Below are positions 1 to 6,275 of a stretch of DNA of 7,240 bases, in pieces. The notes beneath the pieces were generated by a model. That model saw only the letters and a list, made by a program, of their open reading frames with translations. It searched no databases and was not told the origin of the DNA. This stretch comes from Firmicutes bacterium UBA6811 (GTDB taxonomy: Bacteria > Bacillota > SHA-98 > UBA4971). Every line of letters starts with the position of its first letter. Position 1 is the first letter of the stretch. Both the position numbers and the translations under genes were made by a program. The DNA lies in contig DKEX01000067.1 of the NCBI GenBank assembly GCA_002452295.1, forward strand, positions 8,341-15,580. Direction: 5' to 3'.

Positions 1-297
1 CGGCTCGGCTCTCCGGTGAGACTCCTCGACTTTGGAAGGCCTGCGATTACGCGGGTAGCGATATGCAGCGGCGGTGGCGGGCCGGATCTCATGCAGGCGG
101 TGGAGGCAGGGGCAGACGTGTACCTGACCGGGGAGACCAGCCACGGAGCGGCCACCCTTGCGCGGGACGCCGGGATCAACGTCATCTTCGCCGGCCACTA
201 TGCCACGGAGACCCTGGGCCCGCGCGCGCTCGCAAAGCACATCGAGGACACCTTCGGCATACCCGCGGCTTTCATCGAAAGCCCGACCGGCCTGTAG
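1..297 (+). CDS. NIF3/YbgI-family protein, C-terminal part (partial at window edge)
   Basis: This is the last 98 residues of a protein whose start lies left of the window. The frame is open from base 1 (RLGSPVRLLDF...) and ends at TAG 295-297, so the GTG at 16 is internal rather than a start. The diagnostic stretches of the NIF3 family C-terminal half are all present: VAICSGGGG, then GADVYLTGE followed by SHGAA, then GINVIFAGHYATE, then a terminal FI-SPTGL. In this family the conserved Glu of the TGE segment and the His/Glu of GHYATE belong to the dinuclear metal site. Many homologues have a second His right after TGE (TGExxHH); here that part reads TGETSHG, so one His is kept. The family is widespread and is often annotated as GTP cyclohydrolase I type 2 or a dinuclear metal centre protein, but its cellular function is poorly settled. 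A strong hairpin lies 32 bases after the stop. Confidence 0.93.
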   Translation, partial: RLGSPVRLLDFGRPAITRVAICSGGGGPDLMQAVEAGADVYLTGETSHGAATLARDAGINVIFAGHYATETLGPRALAKHIEDTFGIPAAFIESPTGL

Positions 298-329
298 GCT
301 CCCCCAAAACATGTAAAGTCTCCAGTGGT

Positions 330-361
330 GAGGGCGCCCCGCTCGGCCGCGGGGCGCCCTC
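330..361 (+). terminator. 13-bp perfect GC-rich hairpin, probable terminator after the NIF3-family gene
   Basis: The arms at 330-342 and 349-361 are exact reverse complements (GAGGGCGCCCCGC and GCGGGGCGCCCTC) around a 6-base loop. The hairpin sits 32 bases after the NIF3-family stop and ahead of the next promoter, which is where a terminator is expected. It has no T-tract on either side: the plus strand continues ATTGGCATG. It is therefore not a textbook intrinsic terminator and could instead act as an RNA-stabilising 3' structure. Confidence 0.55.
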
Positions 362-381
362 ATTGGCATGCCCTGGTCATG

Positions 382-393
382 CAGAGATCTCTG
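382..393. promoter_or_regulatory. 12-bp perfect palindrome, possible operator
   Basis: CAGAGATCTCTG reads the same on both strands. It lies 30 bases upstream of the -35 box of the promoter at 424-452, a position compatible with an upstream activator or repressor site. A shorter palindrome, GGCATGCC, lies at 365-372 and GGGCCC at 393-398. No regulator is encoded next to it in the window, so its role as an operator is only a guess. Confidence 0.25.
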
Positions 394-423
394 GGCCCAT
401 GATAACTTTTCTTGATCTGGATA

Positions 424-452
424 TTGACAGTGTGAAGTGCCGGCTTTATGAT
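424..452 (+). promoter_or_regulatory. Sigma-A/sigma-70 type promoter driving the small gene at 512
   Basis: The -35 box TTGACA (424-429) matches the consensus exactly. It is followed by a 17-base spacer and TATGAT (447-452), which differs from TATAAT at one position. The surrounding sequence (about 400-480) is clearly richer in A and T than the rest of the window, including the stretch just upstream of the -35. The predicted transcription start is near 458-461, giving a 5' leader of roughly 50 bases before the ATG at 512. This is the clearest promoter in the window. Confidence 0.8.
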
Positions 453-511
453 GTTAATGCAAGGCTTAATCTTATTGAGGTTACCCAAAACCCCACGCGG
501 AGGTGCTGTCC

Positions 512-682
512 ATGTTCATTGTGCTGGGCGACGTGAGGATCGAGATAACGAGGGTACCACGTCCGAACGCTGAGGAAATGGCGAGGCGTACATACGAGAA
601 GGTGAAGGCAGCGAAGGCATACGAGGATGCGCGGCGCATGTACGAGGTGAAGGCCCTCCGGTACGCCCCATGGGTCCGCTGA
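512..682 (+). CDS. Small hypothetical protein, 56 aa, charged and helical
   Basis: The frame runs from ATG 512 to TGA 680-682. Support is contextual but strong: GGAGG at 499-503 is 8 bases before the ATG, and a near-consensus promoter lies about 50 bases further up. The protein begins with a short hydrophobic/beta-like segment (MFIVLGDVRIEITRV). From about residue 19 to 50 it becomes a highly charged, Ala/Glu/Arg/Lys-rich stretch likely to form one long amphipathic helix, with tyrosines at 28, 37, 44 and 51. It ends in APWVR. There is no signal peptide, transmembrane segment or cysteine. I do not recognise a family and assign no function. It stands alone between the NIF3-family gene and the convergent protease gene. 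The opposite-strand frame over this region lacks comparable signals. Confidence 0.75.
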   Translation: MFIVLGDVRIEITRVPRPNAEEMARRTYEKVKAAKAYEDARRMYEVKALRYAPWVR

Positions 683-755
683 CGCAGCGGGCCGGGCTAT
701 CCCCCGATCTCGAAGCAGGCGCGTAGACGAAACAGGGCCGCGTGGACAGGAAAGG

Positions 756-779
756 GCGCCGTCGCGGCCGTCGCGGCGC
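756..779 (-). terminator. Weak hairpin downstream of the protease gene, possible terminator
   Basis: On the minus strand, GCGCCG and CGGCGC (6-bp stem, 12-base loop) begin 9 bases after the protease stop and are followed by CCTTTCC. The stem is short and the T content is low. The same stretch contains a 9-bp tandem duplication, CGTCGCGGC twice at 760-777. The remainder of the 683-788 gap between the two convergent genes shows nothing else I can support. Confidence 0.3.
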
Positions 780-788
780 ACGTAGGAG

Positions 789-1940
789 CTACGGCGCCTC
801 GCCCACCGCGACCGTCGCCTTGACCACGCGACCGTCCCGGTAAACCTCGAGATCAAGGCGGCCGCCGATTCCGGCGGACGTCACGGCGTCGCGGAGGTCG
901 GCAATGGTCTTGACCCTCTTGCCGCCGGCAGAGATGATAACGTCTCCGCGACGAAGGCCTGCCGCCGCGGCGGGGCTTTGCCGCACATAGCTCACGATGG
1001 CAAGGCCGCTATCGACCGGAAGACGATAGTCGCGCGCGACATCAGGCGTTATCGCCCACACCTGCGTGATGCCGATCCACGGCCGCCGAACCTTGCCGTA
1101 CTCGATTATCTCCGACGCGATCCTCCTTGCGGTCTTGATGGGAATCGCAAACCCTATGCCTTGCGCCTGCGAGATGATGGCGGTGTTGATCCCGACAACG
1201 GCGCCGGTCTCGTCTACGAGCGCGCCGCCGCTGTTCCCAGGGTTGATGGGGGCGTCGGTCTGGATGAGGTTCTCGAGGTATATCCCCTGCTCCTCATCGA
1301 GGGGGAGAGATCTCCCGAGGGCGCTTATGACCCCGGCCGTCACCGTGTGGTCGAAGCCGAAGGGGTTCCCGATGGCGACGGCAAGCCCGCCCACCTGGAG
1401 CGCGTCGGAGTCGCCGAGCCTCCCCACGGGCAGGTCATCGCCTTTTACGCGCAACACTGCGAGGTCGGTATAGTAGTCGCCCCCGACCACGCTCGCGGTA
1501 AACTCGCGCCCGTCGCTCAGCACCACCCCGATCTGGGTCGCTTTCTCGATGACGTGGTAGTTGGTGAGCACATGCCCCTGGCGGTCGAATATGACACCCG
1601 ACCCCAGACCCTCCTCCTGCTGGACCATGCGCTCGAAGAAGAAGTTGTAGAAAACCCTCTCGCGGAGGGTGGATATCTTCACCACGGACGGGCCCACATC
1701 CCTGGCGATGGCCGCCACAACCGAACTGGACCGGCCGGTCGCAGGAGGCTGGACCTCCCCCGCAGGCACCCTACCGGGGCCGGGCTCCTTCAGCGCATCG
1801 GGGAGGGCGGCGATCCGCCTGTCAACGGCGCTCATGACGGCGGCGCCTACCAGAAGCCCGCCAACGATGGCCCCCACGAGGCCTACGAGGAAGTAGGAAC
1901 CCGGCAGGCCGCGCCTTGTGCCGTAACCGAAGGGGCTCAC
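789..1940 (-). CDS. HtrA/DegP-like membrane-anchored serine protease with one PDZ domain
   Basis: This is a surface quality-control protease of the S1C (trypsin-like) family, 383 aa. A short cytoplasmic N-terminus is followed by one hydrophobic anchor (about residues 15-37, rich in Gly/Val/Leu), a Pro-rich linker (about 50-70), the protease domain (about 75-285) and one PDZ domain (about 288-381). The catalytic triad is visible as His129 in TNYHVI, Asp159 in TDLAVL and Ser237 in NPGNSGGAL. GLGSGVIFD, AIGNPFGFD and QTDAPINPGNSGG are family hallmarks. The PDZ part contains SPAAAAGLRRGDVI. The reading frame could start at GTG 1949, but an ideal GGGAGGTGA site (1946-1954) covers that codon and lies correctly spaced before GTG 1940, so I place the start at 1940. 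The gene lies 97 bases downstream of the phosphohexomutase gene in the same direction. The family cleaves misfolded exported proteins; the actual substrates here are unknown. Confidence 0.95.
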   Translation of the reverse strand: MSPFGYGTRRGLPGSYFLVGLVGAIVGGLLVGAAVMSAVDRRIAALPDALKEPGPGRVPAGEVQPPATGRSSSVVAAIARDVGPSVVKISTLRERVFYNFFFERMVQQEEGLGSGVIFDRQGHVLTNYHVIEKATQIGVVLSDGREFTASVVGGDYYTDLAVLRVKGDDLPVGRLGDSDALQVGGLAVAIGNPFGFDHTVTAGVISALGRSLPLDEEQGIYLENLIQTDAPINPGNSGGALVDETGAVVGINTAIISQAQGIGFAIPIKTARRIASEIIEYGKVRRPWIGITQVWAITPDVARDYRLPVDSGLAIVSYVRQSPAAAAGLRRGDVIISAGGKRVKTIADLRDAVTSAGIGGRLDLEVYRDGRVVKATVAVGEAP

Positions 1941-1945
1941 CTCGT

Positions 1946-1954
1946 TCACCTCCC
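1946..1954 (-). promoter_or_regulatory. Shine-Dalgarno site that fixes the protease start
   Basis: On the minus strand GGGAGGTGA is close to a full complement of the 16S 3' end. Its GGAGG core (1949-1953) is 8 bases before GTG 1940. The upstream in-frame GTG (1947-1949) lies inside the site and so is very unlikely to be the real start. Confidence 0.75.
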
Positions 1955-2037
1955 GACGGGCGCCGGACGCCTTGAAGGACCCCAGGACGACCCGCCTTGC
2001 TGACTTGCCCCGTCACAACGCGTCTCATCCTGCGCCG

Positions 2038-3465
2038 TCAACCTGCTTCCACCATCTTGCGCGCGCTCTCGAGAATAGCCGAAAGCCTCTCCTCGCTGAA
2101 CGCCTCCACGTAGATCCTGACGACCGGCTCCGTGCCGGACGCCCTCACGAGGAACCAGCTTCCGTCGGCAAGCTCGGTCTTCACGCCGTCCAGGGTCGAT
2201 ACGCCCGACACAGGCACTCCTGCAACCTCACACGGAGGGCTGTCGCAAAGCATGCCGATGACCCTTTCCTTGGCCGGGCCGGCCACGTGAAGGTCCACCC
2301 GCCGGCTATGGAACGGGCCGACCTCGTCCATGAGAGCGCGAAGCGTCTCCTTGAGCGGCCGCCCGGTTATGGCACGCATTTCGGCCATGAGCAGGCACGC
2401 GAGGATGCCGTCCTTCTCGGGGACGTGACCGCCGATACTGAGGCCCCCGCTTTCCTCGCCGCCGATGACCACCTGGGCGCGTCTCATCTCCGCTGAGATG
2501 TACTTGAATCCGACGGGCGTCTCGCGCGCCTCGAGCCCGCACGCGCGCGCCACAGCGTCCACCATGTGGCTCGTGGCAACGGTGCGCACCGCAACGCCAT
2601 TCATGCCCCGATTTCGGGCAAGGTGAGCCACGAGAAGCGAGATCACCCGATTCGGCGAGAGAAACGTCCCGTCCTCGTCGAGGACCCCGAACCTGTCGGC
2701 GTCCCCATCGGTGGCAAGCCCCAGGTTCGCGCCGGCCTCACGCATTTTCGCCGCGAGGCCCTGTAATCTCTCCTCTGATGGATCAGGGGGGCTTCCGCCG
2801 AACAGCGGATCCCGCCTGTCGTTGATGGCCAGCACGTCGCAGCCCGCGTCGTGCAGGATCTTGTCGACATAGCCGCGGCCGGACGCGTGGAGAGCGTCGT
2901 ACACGACGCGCAGACCGACGCGGCGGATGGTGTCGAGGTTCACGAGGCGCGACACGTCATCCATATAGTCCGCCATGGGATCGAACGGGACGACCTCGCC
3001 CGCAGCCGACTCGCCGGCGCCGGCCGCCGCGCGCTTCACTTCACCCGTCGCCTGTACCTTCGCAATGTGCCTCTCGATTTCCTGCGTAATATCGGGCATG
3101 GCCGGGCCGCCGTACTCGGGGATCCACTTCACGCCATTGTACTCGGGAGGGTTGTGGCTCGCCGTAAACATCACGGCCCCCGCGCGCTTTCCGTGGACCA
3201 CTGCGTGGGCCGCGACGGGCGTGGGGGTGTCGCGCGACGTCACGTAAGCCCTGATGCCATTCCCGGCAAGGACGGACGCCGCCTCCTGCGCAAACTTTTC
3301 CGACAGGAACCGCGCGTCGTACGCGACCACGACCCCCTTGCCCGCAAGGCCCGCCCCCTGCAAGTAGCCGGCAATCGCCTGGATCACCACCCGGACGTTT
3401 GGAAACGTGAACTCCTCGCACATCACGGCACGCCAGCCGTCTGTGCCGAACCTGATGCTGCTCAC
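2038..3465 (-). CDS. Alpha-D-phosphohexomutase (phosphoglucomutase/phosphomannomutase family)
   Basis: A 475-aa cytosolic enzyme that moves phosphate between C1 and C6 of a hexose phosphate through a phosphoserine and a Mg2+ ion. All four functional loops are present. FGTDGWR lies near the N-terminus. The phosphoserine loop TASHNP is at about 101-106, with Ser103 as the phosphorylated residue. The metal loop DGDADR is at 254-259, and the sugar-binding loop GEESGG at 336-341. The phosphate-binding loop RASGTEP is at 441-447. The GEESGG loop is more typical of phosphoglucomutase-like members than of GlmM (GEQSGH) or the bifunctional GEMSGH type, so glucose phosphate is the likelier substrate, though this is not proven. 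The longest frame begins at GTG 3474, but AAAGG directly abuts that codon. GTG 3465 is better spaced and gives the usual short N-terminus before IRFGTDGWR. The stop is TGA at 2038-2040. A 74-base gap with a hairpin separates it from the adenosyltransferase gene. Confidence 0.94.
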   Translation of the reverse strand: MSSIRFGTDGWRAVMCEEFTFPNVRVVIQAIAGYLQGAGLAGKGVVVAYDARFLSEKFAQEAASVLAGNGIRAYVTSRDTPTPVAAHAVVHGKRAGAVMFTASHNPPEYNGVKWIPEYGGPAMPDITQEIERHIAKVQATGEVKRAAAGAGESAAGEVVPFDPMADYMDDVSRLVNLDTIRRVGLRVVYDALHASGRGYVDKILHDAGCDVLAINDRRDPLFGGSPPDPSEERLQGLAAKMREAGANLGLATDGDADRFGVLDEDGTFLSPNRVISLLVAHLARNRGMNGVAVRTVATSHMVDAVARACGLEARETPVGFKYISAEMRRAQVVIGGEESGGLSIGGHVPEKDGILACLLMAEMRAITGRPLKETLRALMDEVGPFHSRRVDLHVAGPAKERVIGMLCDSPPCEVAGVPVSGVSTLDGVKTELADGSWFLVRASGTEPVVRIYVEAFSEERLSAILESARKMVEAG

Positions 3466-3498
3466 ACTCGCCACCCTTTCACAAGCTACGCCGCCTTT

Positions 3499-3522
3499 CA
3501 GGGCCGAGCGGCGCCGGCCCTG
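3499..3522. other. 8-bp perfect hairpin between the adenosyltransferase and phosphohexomutase genes
   Basis: CAGGGCCG (3499-3506) and CGGCCCTG (3515-3522) pair exactly around an 8-base loop. In the direction of transcription (minus strand) it follows the adenosyltransferase stop by 17 bases and precedes the phosphohexomutase start by about 33. No T-tract follows, so it may be a weak terminator, a processing or stabilising structure, or neutral. Confidence 0.4.
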
Positions 3523-3540
3523 GTCTGGCCTGGCCTGGCC
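3521..3540. repeat. Short tandem repeat, four 5-bp units
   Basis: The plus strand reads TGGTC followed by three perfect TGGCC units. The run ends exactly at the stop codon of the adenosyltransferase gene (minus-strand TAG at 3542-3540) and abuts the hairpin at 3499-3522. It is a simple-sequence run likely to be prone to slippage. Confidence 0.6.
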
Positions 3541-4184
3541 TAGTACTCAATGCCTCGCCTGGCGCCGACGCCCCGCTCGAACGGATGCCTTACCTGGCGC
3601 ATCTCAGTGATGAGGTCCGCCCGGTCAAGCACCTCCTCCGGCATCTTCCTGCCGGTGAGCACGAGCTCCACGTGGGGCTTCCTATCGTCGATCATCTTCA
3701 CGATATCATCGACCGATATGAGCCCGAAATGCGCCGCGAGGGAGATCTCGTCGAGAATGAGCATATCCGCAGAGCCCCTGGAGGCCACGCCATACGCCAG
3801 GTCCAGGGCGTTGCGGGCAAGGCTGCGGTCCTCGTCGGTCGCCTCACCCTCCCGCAGGAAGCACTCAGCGCATCCGTCACACCGGGCGAGCCCTTGCCTG
3901 ATGGCCGAGGCCCTGCGGCAGTCGCGACCGAACTGGAATATCCTGACCTCGGGGTACAGGCGCTCCAGAGCGAAAAGCTCGCCGGTGTAGCTCGCCCCCT
4001 TCGCGAACTGGATCACCATCACCCGGAACCTGTGCCCCGCCGCCCTGAGCGCAAGCCCCAGGGCCGCCGTGGTCTTGCCCTTTCCGTCGCCGGTGTAGAC
4101 CTGGACGAGGCCTCGTTCGAGGCCCCCCGGCACCGTGCACCCCCCGGGAAGCTCTCTAACCATCGCCGCGACACCTGTCTCCAA
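3540..4184 (-). CDS. cobO: Corrinoid adenosyltransferase (CobA/CobO/BtuR family)
   Basis: This 214-aa enzyme transfers the adenosyl group of ATP to the cobalt of a reduced corrinoid, giving adenosylcobalamin or its cobyrinate/cobinamide forms, in the cytosol. The P-loop GDGKGKTT is at 32-39 in the family context VQVYTGDGKGKTTAALGLA. VMVIQFAKG (about 55-63) and MLILDEISLA (141-150) match the family. LTGRKMPEEVLDRADLITEM (about 177-196) and the C-terminal HPFERGVGARRGIEY also fit. An unusual cysteine cluster, Cys89, Cys102, Cys105 and Cys108, interrupts the middle and could bind metal. The start is TTG 4184: GAGGAGGTGG (4191-4200) has its GGAGG core 9 bases upstream. The start lies 29 bases inside the end of the preceding ATPase gene, so the two are probably translationally coupled. 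Adjacency to a BtuCDF-type importer suggests it acts on imported corrinoid. Confidence 0.93.
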   Translation of the reverse strand: METGVAAMVRELPGGCTVPGGLERGLVQVYTGDGKGKTTAALGLALRAAGHRFRVMVIQFAKGASYTGELFALERLYPEVRIFQFGRDCRRASAIRQGLARCDGCAECFLREGEATDEDRSLARNALDLAYGVASRGSADMLILDEISLAAHFGLISVDDIVKMIDDRKPHVELVLTGRKMPEEVLDRADLITEMRQVRHPFERGVGARRGIEY

Positions 4185-5010
4185 CCGGGGCCACCTCCTC
4201 GCGGGAACAGCTTGGCCTACGGGTTACCCATCGCCCGCCCGGGACCAGCAGCACCTGGGGGCGCCCGTTCACCGGGTGCGGTTGCACCCGGGCGCTCACC
4301 CCGTACACGTCCTCGATGGTCTCCGCCGTGATGACCTCGCCGGGCACGCCGGCCGCCACGGTCCGCCCGCCCTTCAGCATCACTATTCTGTCGCAGTACT
4401 GGGAGGCGAGATTCACATCGTGCAGCACCGCCACCACCGCAAGGCCGTCGCGGCGCGACAGGCCCCACACAAGATCCATGATCTCCACCTGGTGCCTCGG
4501 GTCCAGGTGTGATGTGGGCTCATCCAGCAGCAGCACCCCTGGCTCCTGGGCGAGCGCCCGCGCCACCATGACCCTCTGCCTCTCCCCATAGGATAGTTCA
4601 GTGATGGGGCGCATGGCGAGGTGCGCCACGTTCGTTGCCTCCATGGCTAGGGCCACGACATCCATGTCGCGCTGCGTCTCCACGGCGAACCTCCCGAGGT
4701 GGGGCCACCGGCCCATGAGGACGATGTCCTTCACACTGAACGAGAACGGCGTGTACCCGTTCTGGGCAACGACCGCGATGCGCCGCGCAACTGCCTTTGG
4801 CCGCATGGTGCGGATGTCCCGCCCGTCAAGGGTCACCCTGCCGCTTGCAGGCTGCAGACCCCCGGCCATCGCCCGGAGGAGCGTGGTCTTACCAGACCCG
4901 TTGGGCCCCAGGACCCCGACGATCTCCCCTCCGGACACCGAAAGCGACGCTCCGTCCAACGCCGTTATTATACCGTACATGCAGTGGATGGAAAACACGT
5001 CTAATTGCAC
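4156..5010 (-). CDS. btuD: ABC transporter ATP-binding protein, BtuD/FecE family (corrinoid or siderophore importer)
   Basis: This is the 284-aa nucleotide-binding subunit that powers the adjacent permease from the cytoplasmic face. The motifs appear in order: Walker A GPNGSGKT (35-42), Q-loop Gln83 in VVAQNGYTPFSFSVKD, signature LSYGE (139-143) followed by RQR, Walker B LLLDE (160-164) with DEPTSHLD, and switch His197 in AVLHDVNLA. FSVKDIVLMGRWPHLGRF is typical of the FecE/BtuD/FhuC group. The sequence alone does not separate cobalamin from iron-siderophore or heme transport; the neighbouring adenosyltransferase favours a corrinoid. The start is GTG 5010 with a modest GGTGAG site (5016-5021) 5 bases upstream. 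The gene begins 31 bases after the permease stop. The C-terminal tail beyond residue about 258 is Arg/Cys-rich, is not part of the core fold, and overlaps the next gene's start region. Confidence 0.93.
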   Translation of the reverse strand: MQLDVFSIHCMYGIITALDGASLSVSGGEIVGVLGPNGSGKTTLLRAMAGGLQPASGRVTLDGRDIRTMRPKAVARRIAVVAQNGYTPFSFSVKDIVLMGRWPHLGRFAVETQRDMDVVALAMEATNVAHLAMRPITELSYGERQRVMVARALAQEPGVLLLDEPTSHLDPRHQVEIMDLVWGLSRRDGLAVVAVLHDVNLASQYCDRIVMLKGGRTVAAGVPGEVITAETIEDVYGVSARVQPHPVNGRPQVLLVPGGRWVTRRPSCSREEVAPVGDRCRGDG

Positions 5011-5041
5011 CTGGTCTCACCATGCCCCACCTGCCAGGGCG

Positions 5042-6259
5042 CTAGAGCGCCCCGGATCGCTTTCTCCGCCTGAGCAGATAAAGGAAGAATGGCCCGCCTG
5101 CAAGGGCCGTGATGACTCCCACCGGGATCTCGCCCGGCGCCACCAGCACCCGCGCCAGGGTGTCTGCCGCCACCAGGAAGCCTGCCCCGGCGAATACGCA
5201 CGCCGGAAGGAGGACCCTGTGGTCCGGCCCAAGGATGAGCCTCATCGTGTGAGGGACCACGAGGCCCACGAAACCGATGATCCCGCCCACCGAGACAGCC
5301 GCCGCCGTCACCAGCGAGGCGGCGAGTATCGCGATGCGCTTGAACTCCTCGGGATCCAGGCCCAGGTGGCGGGCCTCCTCGTCGCCCAGGCTGATGAGGT
5401 TGAAGTCGCGCGCCAGCACCACGAGCGCGGCGATTCCGGCCGCGATGTAGGGGAACGCCATCTTCACGTGCGCGTACCCCTTGTTAGAGAGGCTCCCCAT
5501 GAGCCACATCATGGCCTCCCGCAGCGTATCGCCGGAGATGACCAGGAGAAACGATATCAGGGCCCACAGGAACGACCCCACGACCACGCCCGCAAGGAGG
5601 AACGTGTCGGTGGGAAGCCTGCCCGATACACGTGCGATGGAATACACGACCACCATCGTGGCGACGGCGGTGACGAAGGCGAGGATGGGGACAGAGCCGA
5701 CGCCCAGGATCGAGACAGGCACGCCGGCCACCATCGCAATGGTTGCGCCGAGCCCCGCCCCTGCGGACACCCCCACCACGTACGGATCGGCGAGGGGGTT
5801 GCGAAGCAGGCCCTGGAGGGCCGCCCCTGCCACCGACAGCGACGCGCCGACCATGGCCGCGAGCAGAATACGTGGAAGCCGCACGTAAAGGAGGATGACC
5901 TCGTGGGATGCCGGCCAGTCGGCGTGGACGATCCGCCCGCCCACAAGTGGGAGTCGCCGCACCAGTATCCCGGCTACCTCCAGCGGCCGGATGGACACAG
6001 ACCCGACGCCCGCTGCAACCACCATGACGAGGGCCACGGCCAGCGCAAGCAGAGGCAGGCGAGCCTCACGCCAGACCGGACGCGGTGTCGCAAGCCCGCG
6101 AAGCGCGTGGGCGCCCACACTGCCGGCTCGCCCGGCCCGGGATACAGGGTGCGCTCCCTCCCTGCACCCGGACGGTGCGCCCGCCCCGGCACATGGCTCC
6201 ACGTCTGGCCGGACGTCGTCGCGAAGCGCCCGGTTGCGGTCCCTGGAGGTCGCTCTCAT
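5042..6259 (-). CDS. btuC: ABC transporter permease, FecCD/BtuC family
   Basis: This is the membrane channel subunit of a type II importer, 405 aa with many hydrophobic segments, the first at about 68-90. Family hallmarks are RLPRILLAAMVGASLSVAGA followed by LQGLLRNPLADPYVVGVSAGA (127-168), the cytoplasmic coupling segment DEEARHLGLDPEEFKRI (293-309), GFVGLVVPHTMRLILGPDHR (329-348), and the C-terminal GEIPVGVITALAGGPFFLYL followed by LRRRKRSGAL. The frame stays open to 6373, but that upstream part overlaps the binding-protein gene. ATG 6259 lies 16 bases after that gene's stop and has a GGGGTGG stretch (6266-6272) 6 bases before it, so I place the start there. This leaves an unusual N-terminal extension of about 66 Arg/Ala/Gly-rich residues before the first membrane segment. 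A later GTG near 6199 would shorten it but has no visible ribosome site. Confidence 0.92.
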   Translation of the reverse strand: MRATSRDRNRALRDDVRPDVEPCAGAGAPSGCREGAHPVSRAGRAGSVGAHALRGLATPRPVWREARLPLLALAVALVMVVAAGVGSVSIRPLEVAGILVRRLPLVGGRIVHADWPASHEVILLYVRLPRILLAAMVGASLSVAGAALQGLLRNPLADPYVVGVSAGAGLGATIAMVAGVPVSILGVGSVPILAFVTAVATMVVVYSIARVSGRLPTDTFLLAGVVVGSFLWALISFLLVISGDTLREAMMWLMGSLSNKGYAHVKMAFPYIAAGIAALVVLARDFNLISLGDEEARHLGLDPEEFKRIAILAASLVTAAAVSVGGIIGFVGLVVPHTMRLILGPDHRVLLPACVFAGAGFLVAADTLARVLVAPGEIPVGVITALAGGPFFLYLLRRRKRSGAL

Positions 6260-6275
6260 TCTGCCCCACCCCGCC

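Noticed and set aside
63..536. A 157-codon plus-strand frame overlapping the NIF3-family end and the hairpin
   Set aside because: It is out of frame with the clear NIF3-family sequence and runs through the terminator-like hairpin and the promoter region.
446..856. A 136-codon minus-strand frame over the small gene and the end of the protease gene
   Set aside because: It overlaps the protease C-terminus in another frame and has an Arg/Ser-rich shadow composition. The plus-strand small gene has a promoter and ribosome site instead.
978..2003. A 341-codon plus-strand frame opposite the protease gene
   Set aside because: It mirrors the HtrA-like gene, whose catalytic triad and PDZ domain are unmistakable. 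The predicted product has the His/Arg/Pro-rich composition of an antisense shadow.
2038..3465. Phosphoglucosamine mutase (GlmM) identity for the phosphohexomutase
   Set aside because: The sugar-binding loop is GEESGG rather than the GEQSGH typical of GlmM, so the phosphoglucomutase/phosphomannomutase-type call is preferred.
3585..4331. A 248-codon plus-strand frame opposite the adenosyltransferase
   Set aside because: It is antisense to a gene with an intact P-loop and family motifs. Its sequence has no recognisable domain.
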